DNA from: Ampelocalamus luodianensis
Taxonomy: Eukaryota; Streptophyta; Magnoliopsida; Poales; Poaceae
Reading direction: 5' to 3'
Length of the DNA: 64,000 nucleotides
Assembly (NCBI GenBank): GCA_036346255.1
Contig: CM070618.1
Coordinates: 81,044,428 to 81,108,427, forward strand
Positions 24,401-35,205 of this stretch are shown here, one piece after another; positions within the stretch are counted from its first letter, which is position 1; each line of letters begins with the position of its first letter. Both the position numbers and the translations under genes were made by a program. A model generated the notes under the pieces. That model had not been told where the DNA came from. It saw nothing but the letters and a program-made list of their open reading frames with translations, and did no database searches.

Positions 24401-27114
24401 ATTTTGACTAGGGAGTACCATCTAGACGGGAAATTAAATGCAGACATGATATTTTGTAGAGTAAAGAATTCATCGACACATGAAGGTGTATGTGAAAGTC
24501 TGTCAGGAGCTTTAAAAATGGACTAGTCTTAAGCATTGCATCATCACCATGACAGGGAGCTGTGGAGAATCTACTGGAGAGGTGCACCTACATGCAACTG
24601 CTTGATGGCACTGTTGTAGAGATGGATGACACGTCTAGAGGCCTCATACTGGAATCGCTTCAGGAGATGTCAAGGAGTGCTTTGCGCTGCCTTGGCTTTG
24701 CATACAAGGATGATATCTCGGAATTTGCCACCTATGACGGTGATGAACATCCCGCTCACAAGCTTCTGCTAGATCATTCCAACTATTCATCCATTGAGAA
24801 GAAGCTCATATTTGTTGGATTTGTTGGGCTAAGGGTGTGATGACCAACTATCTTTATTGTCATATATTTCAGCGGTCTGCTGCAAACCTCGGGTAACAAT
24901 TAATTGTTTCATGACAGGATCCACCGCGTCAAGAGGTTCCTGAAGCAATTGAGAACTGCAAAGCTGCAGGCATTCGTGTCATAGTGATTACTGGAGATAA
25001 CAAAGAGACAGCTGAGGCTATCTGTAGGGAGATAGGCGTTTTCAGCACGGATGAGAACATCTGCTCCAAGAGCTTCACAGGGAAAGAGTTCATGTCGTTC
25101 CCTGAAAAGAAATCTAAGCTGAGGCAGCACGGGGGGCTACTGTTCTCCAGGGCTGAACCAAAGCACAAGCAAGAGATTGTGAGGCTGTTAAAAGAAGATG
25201 GTGAGGTTGTTGCGATGACGGGTGATGGTGTTAATGACGCCCCTGCCCTCAAGTTGGCTGACATTGGCATAGCCATGGGCATTGCTGGCACTGAGGTATC
25301 TTTCCTAAATTTGCCTTCCATTTTAAACACATGGTGGACCATGTCTGTTGAAAGGAATGAAATGAAACTGTGACTTTTATCCTATAAGAATTTTTGTTTT
25401 TGTGCATATAGTCGATATATCTTGTTGGCATCATCCATTGTACCTGGTCTGGCATATTGCTGATTCAAAATGAAAACAGAAAAAAAAGGTGGAAGACCGT
25501 ATAAAAAGTTCAGATCCTCTCGCTGGCATTAAATGACTGCATACTCTACCTCAATTGCTAAAATTATTAATGTAGAAAATAATCTACACGGGGCAATATA
25601 AGCATTATAAGCTTTCATAGTGCAACTTCATGCATATCAGTAAAAAAAAGAGGATTTTCTCAAAAACAAATGTATTTCCAGGTTGCCAAGGAAGCTTCTG
25701 ATATGGTGCTAGCAGATGACAATTTCAGAACTATCGTCGCTGCAGTTGGTGAAGGAAGATCTATTTACAACAACATGAAAGCATTCATAAGGTTTTTAAG
25801 TTCACCTAATCTTGACTCCATTTACAATTAATTGTACTTTGCCAATTGGCAGGGGCGGATCTACAGTGTATGGCCTGGGGTCAAGTAACACCAATATTCT
25901 CCACCTCAGCCCACATAACCTCTTAGTAATAAGCATGTGACCCTCTTATTACAAGCTACAAGTTAGTGTTATGAGTTCGTAATGACTCCGATGACATTTG
26001 TTTTCCTGGATCCACCCCTACCAATTGCTGTCATTTAGCAGTCCGTGTTTCTCTTGCATGACCACCCAATAGAAACTGTTTAGGCAAGCAGTGCTGTTTG
26101 TAACTACATATAAGAACATGAAAAATGGAAGCACTTACTCTCAGGAACCATTATTTTAGGTACATGATCTCATCAAACATAGGTGAGGTGGCCTCCATAT
26201 TCCTCACAGCTGCTTTGGGCATTCCAGAAGGACTCATTCCTGTCCAACTTCTATGGGTTAACCTCGTGACTGATGGCCCGCCAGCCACTGCTCTGGGGTT
26301 CAACCCACCGGATAAGGATATCATGAAGAAACCTCCCCGTCGGAGTGACGATTCACTGATCAGTGCATGGGTCTTGTTCCGCTACATGGTACGTGCTTCT
26401 CCCACCACCTGAAACTTGCTGGAGCAGGAGTAGACGGTCAATCTAAGGCTTCAGGCATTGATAAGAAAAAGAACAGAATGTTGACACAGCTGGCAGGATT
26501 TGCAGTTACCTGAAAATTTTGCCTTTTCGTTTCATGAACAGATAATTGGGCTCTACGTTGGTGTTGCAACTGTTGGTGTATTCGTTATCTGGTATACACA
26601 TCGATCCTTCCTGGGGATAGATTTGAGTGCTGATGGGCATACTCTTGTGTCCTACAGCCAGCTATCAAACTGGGCTCAATGCTCTTCTTGGGAGGGCTTC
26701 AAGGCTGAACCATTCACTGCAGGGGATCGCGTGTTCTCCTTTGACTCCAATCCGTGTGACTACTTCACAGAGGGAAAGGTCAAGGCCACGACACTCTCCC
26801 TCTCCGTCCTGGTGGCCATTGAGATGTTCAACTCCCTGAACGCTCTGTCTGAAGACACCAGCCTGCTGACCATGCCACCTTGGGTCAATCCTTGGCTCCT
26901 CCTAGCCATGGCAGTATCGTTTGGTTTGCACTTCTTGATCCTATATGTTCCATTCTTGGCGTCGGTGTTCGGTATTGTGCCCCTCAGCTTGAACGAGTGG
27001 CTGCTGGTCTTGGTGGTGGCGCTTCCGGTGATCATCATCGATGAGGTCCTGAAATTGGTGAGACGGCGCGCACTTCGCCTCAGTATACCATCCAGTAAGC
27101 CCAAGAGCGACTGA
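21435..27114 (+). CDS. ECA: ER-type Ca2+-transporting P-type ATPase (ECA, SERCA-like), eight exons
   Basis: Exons are 21435-22829, 23988-24054, 24167-24288, 24556-24834, 24918-25295, 25682-25791, 26160-26388 and 26542-27114. All introns are GT-AG and phases join cleanly to 1050 residues, the usual ECA length. Visible motifs: TGES 193-196 (actuator), PEGLP 332-336 (M4), DKTGTLT with phospho-Asp375, KGA at 528-530 (nucleotide domain), TGDGVNDAPAL from 722, and the M5/M6 ion ligands NIGEVAS and N818, T821, D822 in NLVTD. The protein ends KPKSD, a KxKxx dilysine signal for ER retrieval. It should pump Ca2+ (and probably Mn2+) into the ER lumen at the cost of ATP. The start at 21435 (MGKRA) resembles plant ECA N-termini; an in-frame ATG at 21375 would add 20 residues. 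Introns 1 and 6 carry transposons but all exons are intact. Confidence 0.95.
23138..23375. mobile_element. Probable Stowaway/mariner-like MITE in Ca2+-ATPase intron 1
   Basis: After TA at 23136, CTTCCTCCAGTCACAAATAC and CGTTTTTGGGACG resemble a Stowaway left end. GTAGTCAAAGTTGCG followed by TTTTGGGGACC resembles the right arm. The right terminus is degenerate, so the end coordinate is approximate. Confidence 0.45.
23672..23970 (+). mobile_element. Dimeric tRNA-derived SINE in Ca2+-ATPase intron 1
   Basis: A perfect 17-bp target duplication, ATATTTATCTTACTGTG, flanks the insert (23672-23688 and 23954-23970). The insert (23689-23953) holds two tRNA-like promoter modules in tandem. The first is GGCTCAGTGGT (A-box-like) with GCGTTCGAGCT (B-box-like) at about 23700-23755. 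The second is GGGCTCAGTTG with GGTTCGAACGC at about 23802-23860. A T-rich stretch and an A-rich tail follow. Same-strand orientation as the host gene; no coding capacity. Confidence 0.85.
25850..26020. mobile_element. hAT-type MITE in Ca2+-ATPase intron 6
   Basis: A 171-bp element with inverted ends CAGGGGCGGATC and GGATCCACCCCTA. It is flanked by near-perfect 8-bp direct repeats CCAATTGG (25842-25849) and CCAATTGC (26021-26028), as expected for hAT insertion. Splice sites are not affected. Confidence 0.75.
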
Positions 27115-27683
27115 AACTTTCCTTGAACTCTGAATGTGCGCTCTGAAGGATAAATGTAGAGACATAAATGTGGTGACATGCAAAAGAATGAAAAGATAAA
27201 GCAAACCCATTGGCGTACGTATGTATACCAGTCTATCATGTGCAGAAATATGGAGATTATAGTATAATTCAAGCAGTCCTTTGTGTAACCAGTCCTGCTC
27301 AAAATTTCAGACATGCAAAAGGCAAAGCAAACCCATTGCTTTCTTTGTTTGTACCATAAGATATGACACCGTGGTGGCAAATATTTCACAGATTTCATGA
27401 CCATCTGACTAACAGCCCAAGTTGCTGCTGTGCACGGTGCACATCGGTGGCGTGGATAAACATTTCTGTGCATCATAAAAAACACCAAGCCAGCAACATT
27501 TGATGCTATAATAACTGCCAGTAAGGAGAAAAAGATGCACTCAATATTTCACGCAGGTATAGTACAGAAAGACTTAGCACGATCTAAGGTTCTAAACATG
27601 CGTGCAACATAGCATGATCGACATCACAAGGATAAAACAAAGTAAGGAGCGACACACAAACAAAGCAAGCCCAGCCGTAGCGC
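27115..27683. other. 3' UTR and spacer between convergent genes
   Basis: AT-rich sequence follows the Ca2+-ATPase stop codon and runs to the end of the minus-strand GPR107-like pseudogene. No other feature is visible. Confidence 0.4.
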
Positions 27684-28924
27684 TCAAACTCCTCCAGGGG
27701 CCAATTCTTCAGCCTCCGCCGCCTCTTCCTCTAGCGGGAAGCTCTCGGCCGGTCTGAACTCGTAGAACATGAATACATAGAACACAATGGTGTCCGCCGC
27801 CTCCGCCACGACACCCACCCACTGGTATCTGTAATTGTTGAGTAACTTAAGCTGGACCACGACCATCCTCGTGAAGTACAGGTAGACCATCACGGCAACG
27901 TAGAGCTGGCGGAAGAGCGCGAGCTTGGAGAGCCTCCGCGCTGCCTTGTCGTCCGTTTCGGACTCCTCCCGCAGCGTCCGGATCGCCCTCTCGATCGTTA
28001 AGAGCTTTGGAGCATCCGCAGCGTCCGAGTGTCTAGGAGCCAAGTTGAAAGTTGAGTTCAACTGGCAGTTAGTTTTTTCGGTCCGAGTACGTGTCTGTGT
28101 GTCTTAGAGATATAAGATCGGATTACGCAAAAAAAGAACAAACAACAAAGATTAAGGGAGCGAACGACATAGTTGTAATATTGTTTAGTTTTTTGCTTGC
28201 CCTATCCGTTCCGTACGAGAAGAAACCGAGTTGGATTCAAAGTCCATGTACTCAGCCTTTATAAGGCATAATTGAGTATTGTAATTAACGTGAGAAACAA
28301 TAGAGAAAAAAAAACCAAAAAAAGTTGTCGTGCGTGCAGCACAAAATCCCTCTGTTCTTCTTGCGTCCTGTGCTTCCTACGTGTGCTTCTGCCGAGCATG
28401 GACATCTTCGATCGACTTTCAGCGTGTACGTGTGTGGTCACGACGTATACATCCAGGTTCTGCAGACAAGCGCTGCCGAGCGGATCGGCTGAGTCTTCTT
28501 CGGTTTTGCTGACATCCCACCCGTGCGCTGTGCCGGTGACGCGGGTGTACAGCCGGTCCGCGGGCGCCGAGAGTCAGTACAGCATGCGCGCGGCGAGCTG
28601 GCTGGACATGAGGTGGTGGACGGGGCTCGCCGAGAGGTGGTTGTGGACAAGCGTGTGGTGCAGCCACGTGGACAGGAACGCGGTGTAGCAGACGGCGAAG
28701 GAATACTGGAATAGTAGACCGCCGGGACGTGGCCTTGGCGGACGGAGAGGTAGTCCCTGGAGCCGTCCGGGTTGGAGCTGTACAGCTCGGTGCGGATGTC
28801 CATGGTGACGCGCGTCCCGGGCGCGCAGTTGGCGAAGTAGAGGCTGTAGTCGTCGGCGTGGATGACGGGGAAGGTGCGGTTGTAGTGACCGTTGGGGTCG
28901 AGCTCGGCGAAGTTGAAGAGCGGT

Positions 28925-31900
28925 TAGTGACGGAGCGAGGATTTTGACGATAGAGGTGCGAACTCAAAACACATTCATTCCAACACAAGTTCAAATGACA
29001 TAGTATATAAGTTTAAATATGTTAAATTACATGTTCGAACTATAACCAACATCACAAAATATTTTTAGAAAATTACAACTTGATACGACGTTACCTCATG
29101 CTTTGAAAGCGATTGATGACATCATCATCACTAGCTTGTAGAAAAAAATCACGCTCAATGTACGTAATTAAACACTCATTCAAGTATTTGTCGAATCCGA
29201 TTTCTAATCAAGAATCCTCTGTGATAACACTGTGCTATTCCCTGGATCACTAGATAGCACTCACAGATACATTGTTGAATCATTTCATATATGACGTATA
29301 CCATTCATTAATTTAGCACATCAGAGTTTACATAGACCGCGTCGGGTCAGGTTTTACAATACGGGCCGAACAGGCCAAAAGATTACATTACAAAAGCGGA
29401 AGAAACAACAGAAGCAGAAGGGGTGAGAGCTCATCACTCCACAGGCAAGCGACTGGGGAAACTCGTGTGCGTCCGATATTACCTAAAGACTCAGATAATA
29501 TAGGATGCACGCGAGAACCAACGGAGTCAGCTGGATTAGAGCGAGACTAGAACAGCTAAAGACTACACTACGCTTCATCATCTCCCGGGTCTCCAACTTC
29601 TGAATCCTCGTAGTAGTCGTAGTCTCCAGGATTTCGTGCTTCTGAGGGTTTTGGGGGAAAGAGCGAGAATGAGCACAACTTTCGTGCTCGCGAGCCAACA
29701 CACAATGCAATAATATACATGCAAGGCTGACCAAGAATGGCTCGGGTTCTTTTATTTGCTAAAGCAATGTTTTCAAATATCATAATTATAAATTCCTAGC
29801 ACTTAGCATTTTTAACAAATTGTATTTTATTTAAATAGAGTAGTCGTGCAATATTTTGTATCAGCAGAGGTTCCCTCCATCGGAAACTCTACCTGATGCT
29901 TATTTTGATTGAAGCTACCTCCAATTATTAACCACGAGTCTGAAACTCAGGGAAAATCCAAATTCAGGGCTAGGAGAGCCCACCACATTTTTCATACCAC
30001 CCACAAAGGATTTTTGAAATAGAACTAACTCAAGTTAAGTTCCCATGTCCGCCTTTGACCGTAGGCGCGGCTGTTTAAACAGTTTATAACTCTGCGGAGA
30101 TTGTACACTTTACCCACAAGAGACGACTAACTCGTTGCCCTACATGATTCCTTAGTCATGTAGTCGAGAGGTCGTCACAATAACCTTTCTAAATATCTCG
30201 TCTTTTCCATCATCTCACCCATATGAGGTTACGCCCATACGTTGCACGAGATGTCCACCTCAGCGACTGGCATAGCGTAGCTATACCTCAGCGACTGGCA
30301 ACTTCACCCTTGACTCGGTGTCCCTTCAAGCCCGACATACCCAGAGCTTGTGCCCCTTTATCCCTCCAGTAAGGTGATTTTCAGGATTTGATAAATTTAC
30401 TGAACCAAGTCGCAGTTTGTTACAGACTTGTGGTTGTACTTGTTATATACATGAGGTAGTGACAAGATTAAGTCCTTAGGGGTTATCTGGGCGGTTCTTC
30501 CACATACCAACCACAAAATAACATTACACGGGCTACATTAGCACCCAATGTTATACCATCTACCTTTCCATCCACCCAGATAGTAACAACAAGTTTTTAG
30601 AGTTTTTGAGAAGTAAAATACAACAACTCAACCAACTCAGTCATTTACCCGCAATGACTGCTCAAATCATTTTATGTTTGAAAAGATGATGATTGAAACA
30701 TTTTAATGTTCCGGTACTTAAGCGTGATTAGCATGTCGCTTAAGTACAACCTATAGCTAGTATTACAATATAGTTACTAGGGTGACAATGGTTAAGGGAT
30801 TCAAGTTGTCAAGGATGACATATTAATTAATTAATCATCAAATAGATATTTAACTACCTTAAGCTTTAACATATATTTGGTTAAAGAATTAAAACATGCA
30901 ATTTGCTATTTTAAAAGAATATATTTTGCATAAAATGTAGGCTCAATATGATCAAAGTATTGACTCGCCTGGATTAAAGGTAAGAGGGTCCTGATGATCT
31001 TGAACTTGATCGAAGTGAAGGTTCCCGGTGTCTTCGAACTCTACGCGAACGATCATATCGGAAAAAGAACAAACGAGCAAAAAAATAAATAAGTACATAA
31101 CGAATAACAAAAGGACTCTAAATAAAACAAAACCACTACCATTAGCAAGGTCTTGAATTTACAAATTTGTAGAAATTTATTTTACAATTTTTGGAGTTAA
31201 AATGGGGAGATATTAATTTTTAAAGCCACACTTTTGAATTAAAATAGAAAAGAAAAGAAAAATGAATAGAAAATAAATAGAAAAAAAAGGCGTCGGCCCA
31301 AGGCCACCTTCGGCAGCCCAGCCTCGGCCAGCGAGCGCGACGACGCTGGTGCAACCCGAGGAGGCGCGGCCCAGGAGGGGGCTTGACCTGCCCTAAGAAA
31401 AGAACGAGGAGGGGGCTCGGCCGAGAGCAGAAGGGAGAGGGGATGGGGAGAGGCGGGCGGCGGCGGCAACAAGCGGGAAGGGAGGGGCTCGGGGGCGCAC
31501 GGGGATCCCGGAGGGGGGAAGCGGCGGAGGTGACGGTGACGGCAACGGAGGGGAGGCTTGGGGCGCGCGGCGACAGCGACGATCGGAGAGAGCAGCGGTG
31601 CTCGGGAGAAGGGAGGGAGCCCAGGGGCTCACAGCGGTGGCGCGACGACAGAGGTAAGCCGCCGCCTCTTCTTCTTCTTCCTTTCTTTTCGTTCTTCCTC
31701 CTTGGGTTTTTGCTTGGGGAAGAAGGGGATGGGGGTAGGGCAAGGGAGGTGCCGGAGGAGGGGGGCTTTATAGCCGGAGGGGGACAAGGGGACCGGGGGG
31801 GGGCGTGGGGCACCGGCGGGGGCGAAGCCGGGAAGTGACGTGCGCGACGGGGAGAGGAGACGCGCACGACGGGTGACGGGGAGAGGAGACGCGCACTCAC

Positions 31901-32690
31901 GAGTGGGAGTAGGTGGGGGAGGTGACGGCGTGGCAGGGGTGGTCGCGGGCGAGGCACGGCGTGTGAGCGGCGAGGACGATGCACTGGTGCATTGGGGCCC
32001 GGCGAGGACAAGTTGATGGGGAGGCGACACGCATCACGGTGTTGTCGGTCGGCGGTCGTCAACGCTGGTCGGGGAGGGAGAGAGAGAAGAGGGGAGGAAC
32101 AAGGGGGGGTGTTACAGTATTGTTCACCCATGTTATTTCTTAACTTGTTATTCGCATGATTCATACTCGAAAATACAATCTCTACACTTGTAGTAGCCAC
32201 AGGAAATATCAATACCAATTTGAGCAGCAAATAAATAAGTTCATAGCGTTCATGCTTCTTTGTCTCAACAAGTTTAATAGCCCACTGAGATTCTTCACTT
32301 CTCGAAACCTTGCATCTTGATGCATGTCCTTGGGGTCGAGACTCGAAGGGCACGACCGGCGTGTCGAGACCGAGATCATCGGTGCAGAAGCTAGAAGCGG
32401 CGCCGAGCGGCGCGATGCACCGATGCTGCGATGAGTTGCCGGCTACGCCCCTGCGCTGCTACCAGAGCGTCTGGATAGGTAGATGTCATTTAGTCCTGGC
32501 GTCTCCTTGACTAGTTGACTTGAGTTTGATTCTCATATTCTGTTGAGCCTCATACTAAATGGGTTGCCATGAGTTGAAAAATATGTATGTTAGTATGTGT
32601 AGTATATACTTTATGTATTAAATAGGGTATATACTAGTTTTTTATGCAATAAATTTTGTGGTTGCAACTGTACCCATGCCTCCGCCACTG
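28925..32690 (-). mobile_element. hAT transposon relic inserted in the GPR107-like pseudogene
   Basis: The ends are TAGTGACGGAGCGAGG at the left and, reading inward from the right, CAGTGGCGGAGGCATGG. A perfect 8-bp target duplication AGAGCGGT flanks it (28917-28924 and 32691-32698), and the flanks rejoin into the coding sequence of the paralogue at this point. Minus-strand coding remnants show the hAT C-terminal dimerisation region: LVETKKHERYELIYLLLKLV and SVEIVFSSMN at about 32280-32125, continuing after the nested LTR as LNECL, YIERDFF and DDDVINRFQ near 29185-29090. Without the nested LTR the element is only about 830 bp, so it is an internally deleted, non-autonomous copy. Confidence 0.92.
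29189..32116 (-). mobile_element. Solo LTR of a large-LTR retrotransposon, nested in the hAT relic
   Basis: On the minus strand the element starts TGTAACACCCCCCC and ends GGATTCGACA, proper TG...CA ends. It is flanked by a perfect 5-bp duplication GTATT (29184-29188 and 32117-32121), and it splits the hAT C-terminal codons. The length of 2928 bp, without internal polyprotein sequence or a second LTR, indicates a solo LTR from LTR-LTR recombination; large-LTR Ty3/gypsy families such as RIRE3/RIRE8 are candidates by length and TGTAACACC start. A TATAAA on the minus strand at 31767-31772 is a likely U3 promoter. The GC-rich, repeatedly open frames at 31240-32090 are not genes. Confidence 0.85.
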
Positions 32691-33223
32691 AGAGCGGTAT
32701 GATGTAGGGGCTGGAGAGGATGCATCCCCTGTAGGGCTGGGGGCTTGCCAGGAGAGCGGCAGCTTCTGCGTCTTGTCGATGACCTCGGACAGTAGCATCC
32801 CGTCGAACAGGATGAAGAAACCGATCAGCGACGGGTCCGGCCTAGCTTTGAGTACGCCGGCATTGACGGCGATGGACACCCAGCCGCGGTGGATGAACCC
32901 GAACTTTTCCAGGAGGATGTGCGCGCGCGTCATCCTTGAACGACTCCTTTATAGAAGCTCCCGCCTGATGGAGAACAACTCCAGAGACAGCAAGCAGGAG
33001 GATGTGCGCCACAGCGGCCATGGCGGCATAAAGGGCCGGAAGAGGTGGGGTTTGGAGAAGTGGGTGCTGGTGCCCCATTTTCGGGCAGATTTATGCGTGC
33101 AGGCGGCCGGCCGGCAGGATGAGCAGGGTGGAGTGGCATTCGGCGGTGGATTCCTGGGATTGGACGAACCAGGCAGGCACATAGTCTGTTTGGCGCGTTT
33201 TCGTTGGAAGTGTGTGTTGGCTT

Positions 33224-33693
33224 TAGGGGTGAAAATAAGGTGAATAATTCTCGTCCGATCCAATGTTGTATCTAGAAAAAAATCTGTTCGAGGTAACAAT
33301 TTTTAGTCTTGGCCGCATTTTATATTATTTGCATCCGAAAAATCATATGAAAAGAGCAATATCCGATCTGTACCTATATTATTAGATAAACATCAATATC
33401 ATGTAATATCTTCTATGGTTTTTTAGTCATTAACTAATATATAATATGAATTTACATGTGATTATGTTTATGTGTTATTAAGTAGGATAAATAATTCTGT
33501 AATAGATGTTATAATTTGACACTTTGGCTGGTAAAATTATTATTACTTTATATGTACACAATCTATCAAGCTATCCGTAACCGATTTGAATTAATCGTGT
33601 TTGTATCCGTACCCATCTCCAAATCCGAGGTAAAAATATGGCTTTGTACGTGACAAGCAATATCCGCTCGTATTTGACCCGTTCTCACCCCTA
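33224..33693. mobile_element. hAT-type MITE with TAGGGGTGAAAA ends
   Basis: A 470-bp AT-rich element starting TAGGGGTGAAAATAAGG and ending CGTTCTCACCCCTA. The flanking octamers GTTGGCTT and ATTGGCTG share TTGGCT, an eroded 8-bp target duplication. A truncated inverted copy lies at 18305-18630. No coding capacity. Confidence 0.8.
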
Positions 33694-33793
33694 ATTGGCT
33701 GGGTTGCGCCACACTCCCTGGCCCACAGGATCAACTAACCAATTCATTTAAAAGCTTAAACTAATAAGAAAAAAATGAGCAATATATTTCGAC

Positions 33794-33915
33794 ACAACCG
33801 ATCAAAAGACCCCAAAATAGATACGGCGATTACAAAGCTCAGCCATGGGACACAACCGAGGAAGATAAAAAGTACCCCAAAATGGAGACGGAGACTACAA
33901 AGCTCAGCCATGGGA
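33794..33915. repeat. Tandem duplication, unit about 58-65 bp
   Basis: ACAACCGA...ACCCCAAAATAG...GCTCAGCCATGGGAC occurs twice in succession (from 33794 and 33852), the second copy with a 7-bp insertion and a few substitutions. Confidence 0.8.
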
Positions 33916-35205
33916 CAAGAATTTCATAATAAAAAAGTTCGATTTCTACCTGAATTACGCTCCATTCAAGATGTAGCGGAGAAGAACAAAGGAGAAAAAG
34001 TACTACGGCAAGAACCGAAGCTGTGCTGCTCGAGCCCAAATCGAACCGAACTAGTATTCACCCATGCAATACATCAGTTTTAGAAGGGTCATGCTGTGCA
34101 GAAGCACTGGCCAAAACACGCTACTCTCTAGACCTGGAGAAAGCCTGAATATCGGAGTATCTCGCTGTTCAGAGTTGTTTTGTACTGCCTACCAGCTTGG
34201 AAGAAAAACTCATTATAAAAGACGAGGCAAACGCAATGACGAAGTGCATATCCTGCCGGACCTGAAGCACGATGACTGGTATAACTCCATTGTCAGTCTG
34301 CTCCGCATCGGTCCGCTCAAATATAGTTCAGGCTGAAGTATCACAAGCATTAGAAGCTCACTTTCAGAAAACCAGCTAAAACAAAAGATTGCAACCCCAC
34401 AACCTCCAGATTATCACACCACCGGGATATCAACAATCAAGATGCACATTTCCTGAAAACATACAGCTTATGCTATAATTGTATGTGCTAATTAGCCAAT
34501 AACTTTCTTCAGAACAAGAAACATAATTCATAGAACGAACACAATAAAAGGATAGCTAATACACGAAGCATTGTTTCCATGGCTTGAGATGAATTGCATG
34601 CGTGTATGCATCAAGAAGCATGCCGACAAGATGCTAGTCTGGGCCTTACCAATGATTCCATCCTGTGGTTCTCTAGGTGCTCATTTGGTACTCGGTCACG
34701 CACAAGAACCTTAGCAACCAGATGGTGATGCAGGAACCAGCACACCACCTTTGCAAACTTATATCCCTCTTCTATGTCACTCACTAATTCCCAAAAACAA
34801 TCAGAACATGCCTCCAACAAAGTAATAGTTCTTCACGTCATATTATGAATTTAGGCATCAAGGAAGATAAACATCAATGCTCTCTCAATAGCAATAGAAT
34901 TATCTACTCATAAAGGAAATAGAACAATGAAAGAAGCACGAAGAATCAAAACTGAGACCACGCAAAAATGACAACAGTGATTAAATTGCCCCTAGTTTGC
35001 AACACAAGCAATCCAATTATCCCGGACTCATCAGCAACATTTGAAGCTAAAAGGAAGGAGTAGAAAAGTTATGATTTCCCACAATACATTCATATATAAA
35101 GCTAGATCCTGCACCTGTATATATAGTATGATCAACATCACATGGAGGAGAAATGGAACAGACAGGGCTGTATTCCCCCATCATCATGTATCCCCTTGCA
35201 ACACA
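33916..35205. other. Intergenic DNA and 3' UTR of the GPR107-like gene
   Basis: AT-rich sequence without a recognised gene. Short frames of 60-150 codons have no domain signature; the one at 35041-35508 (+) overlaps the real gene antisense at its end. The 3' UTR of the minus-strand gene must begin at 35205 and extend leftwards. Confidence 0.4.

Larger units (their letters stand above)
27684..33021 (-). pseudogene. Broken GPR107/GOST-like seven-transmembrane gene copy
   Basis: Three minus-strand blocks match consecutive parts of the intact paralogue at 35206-36555. The N-terminal block (33021 to about 32690) has a signal-peptide-like start MAAVAHILLLAV, the conserved KESFKDD and LLEKFGF, with a frameshift between them. 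The middle block (about 28916 to 28515) has TELYSSNPDGS and DYLSVRQG, then frameshifts, and ends at HGWDV. The C-terminal block (28061-27684) has LALFRQLYV, YLYFTR and FRPAE. The stretch equal to residues about 251-343 of the paralogue (TM2-TM5) is replaced by unrelated sequence at 28062-28510. A hAT element splits the gene in the codons for PYIIPLFNF. It cannot encode a working receptor. Confidence 0.88.

Noticed and set aside
31220..32353. 377-codon minus-strand frame rich in Pro/Arg/Ser
   Set aside because: It crosses the boundary between the hAT relic and the solo LTR, so it is a chance fusion of transposon sequences. The first part is hAT remnant and the rest is GC-rich LTR.
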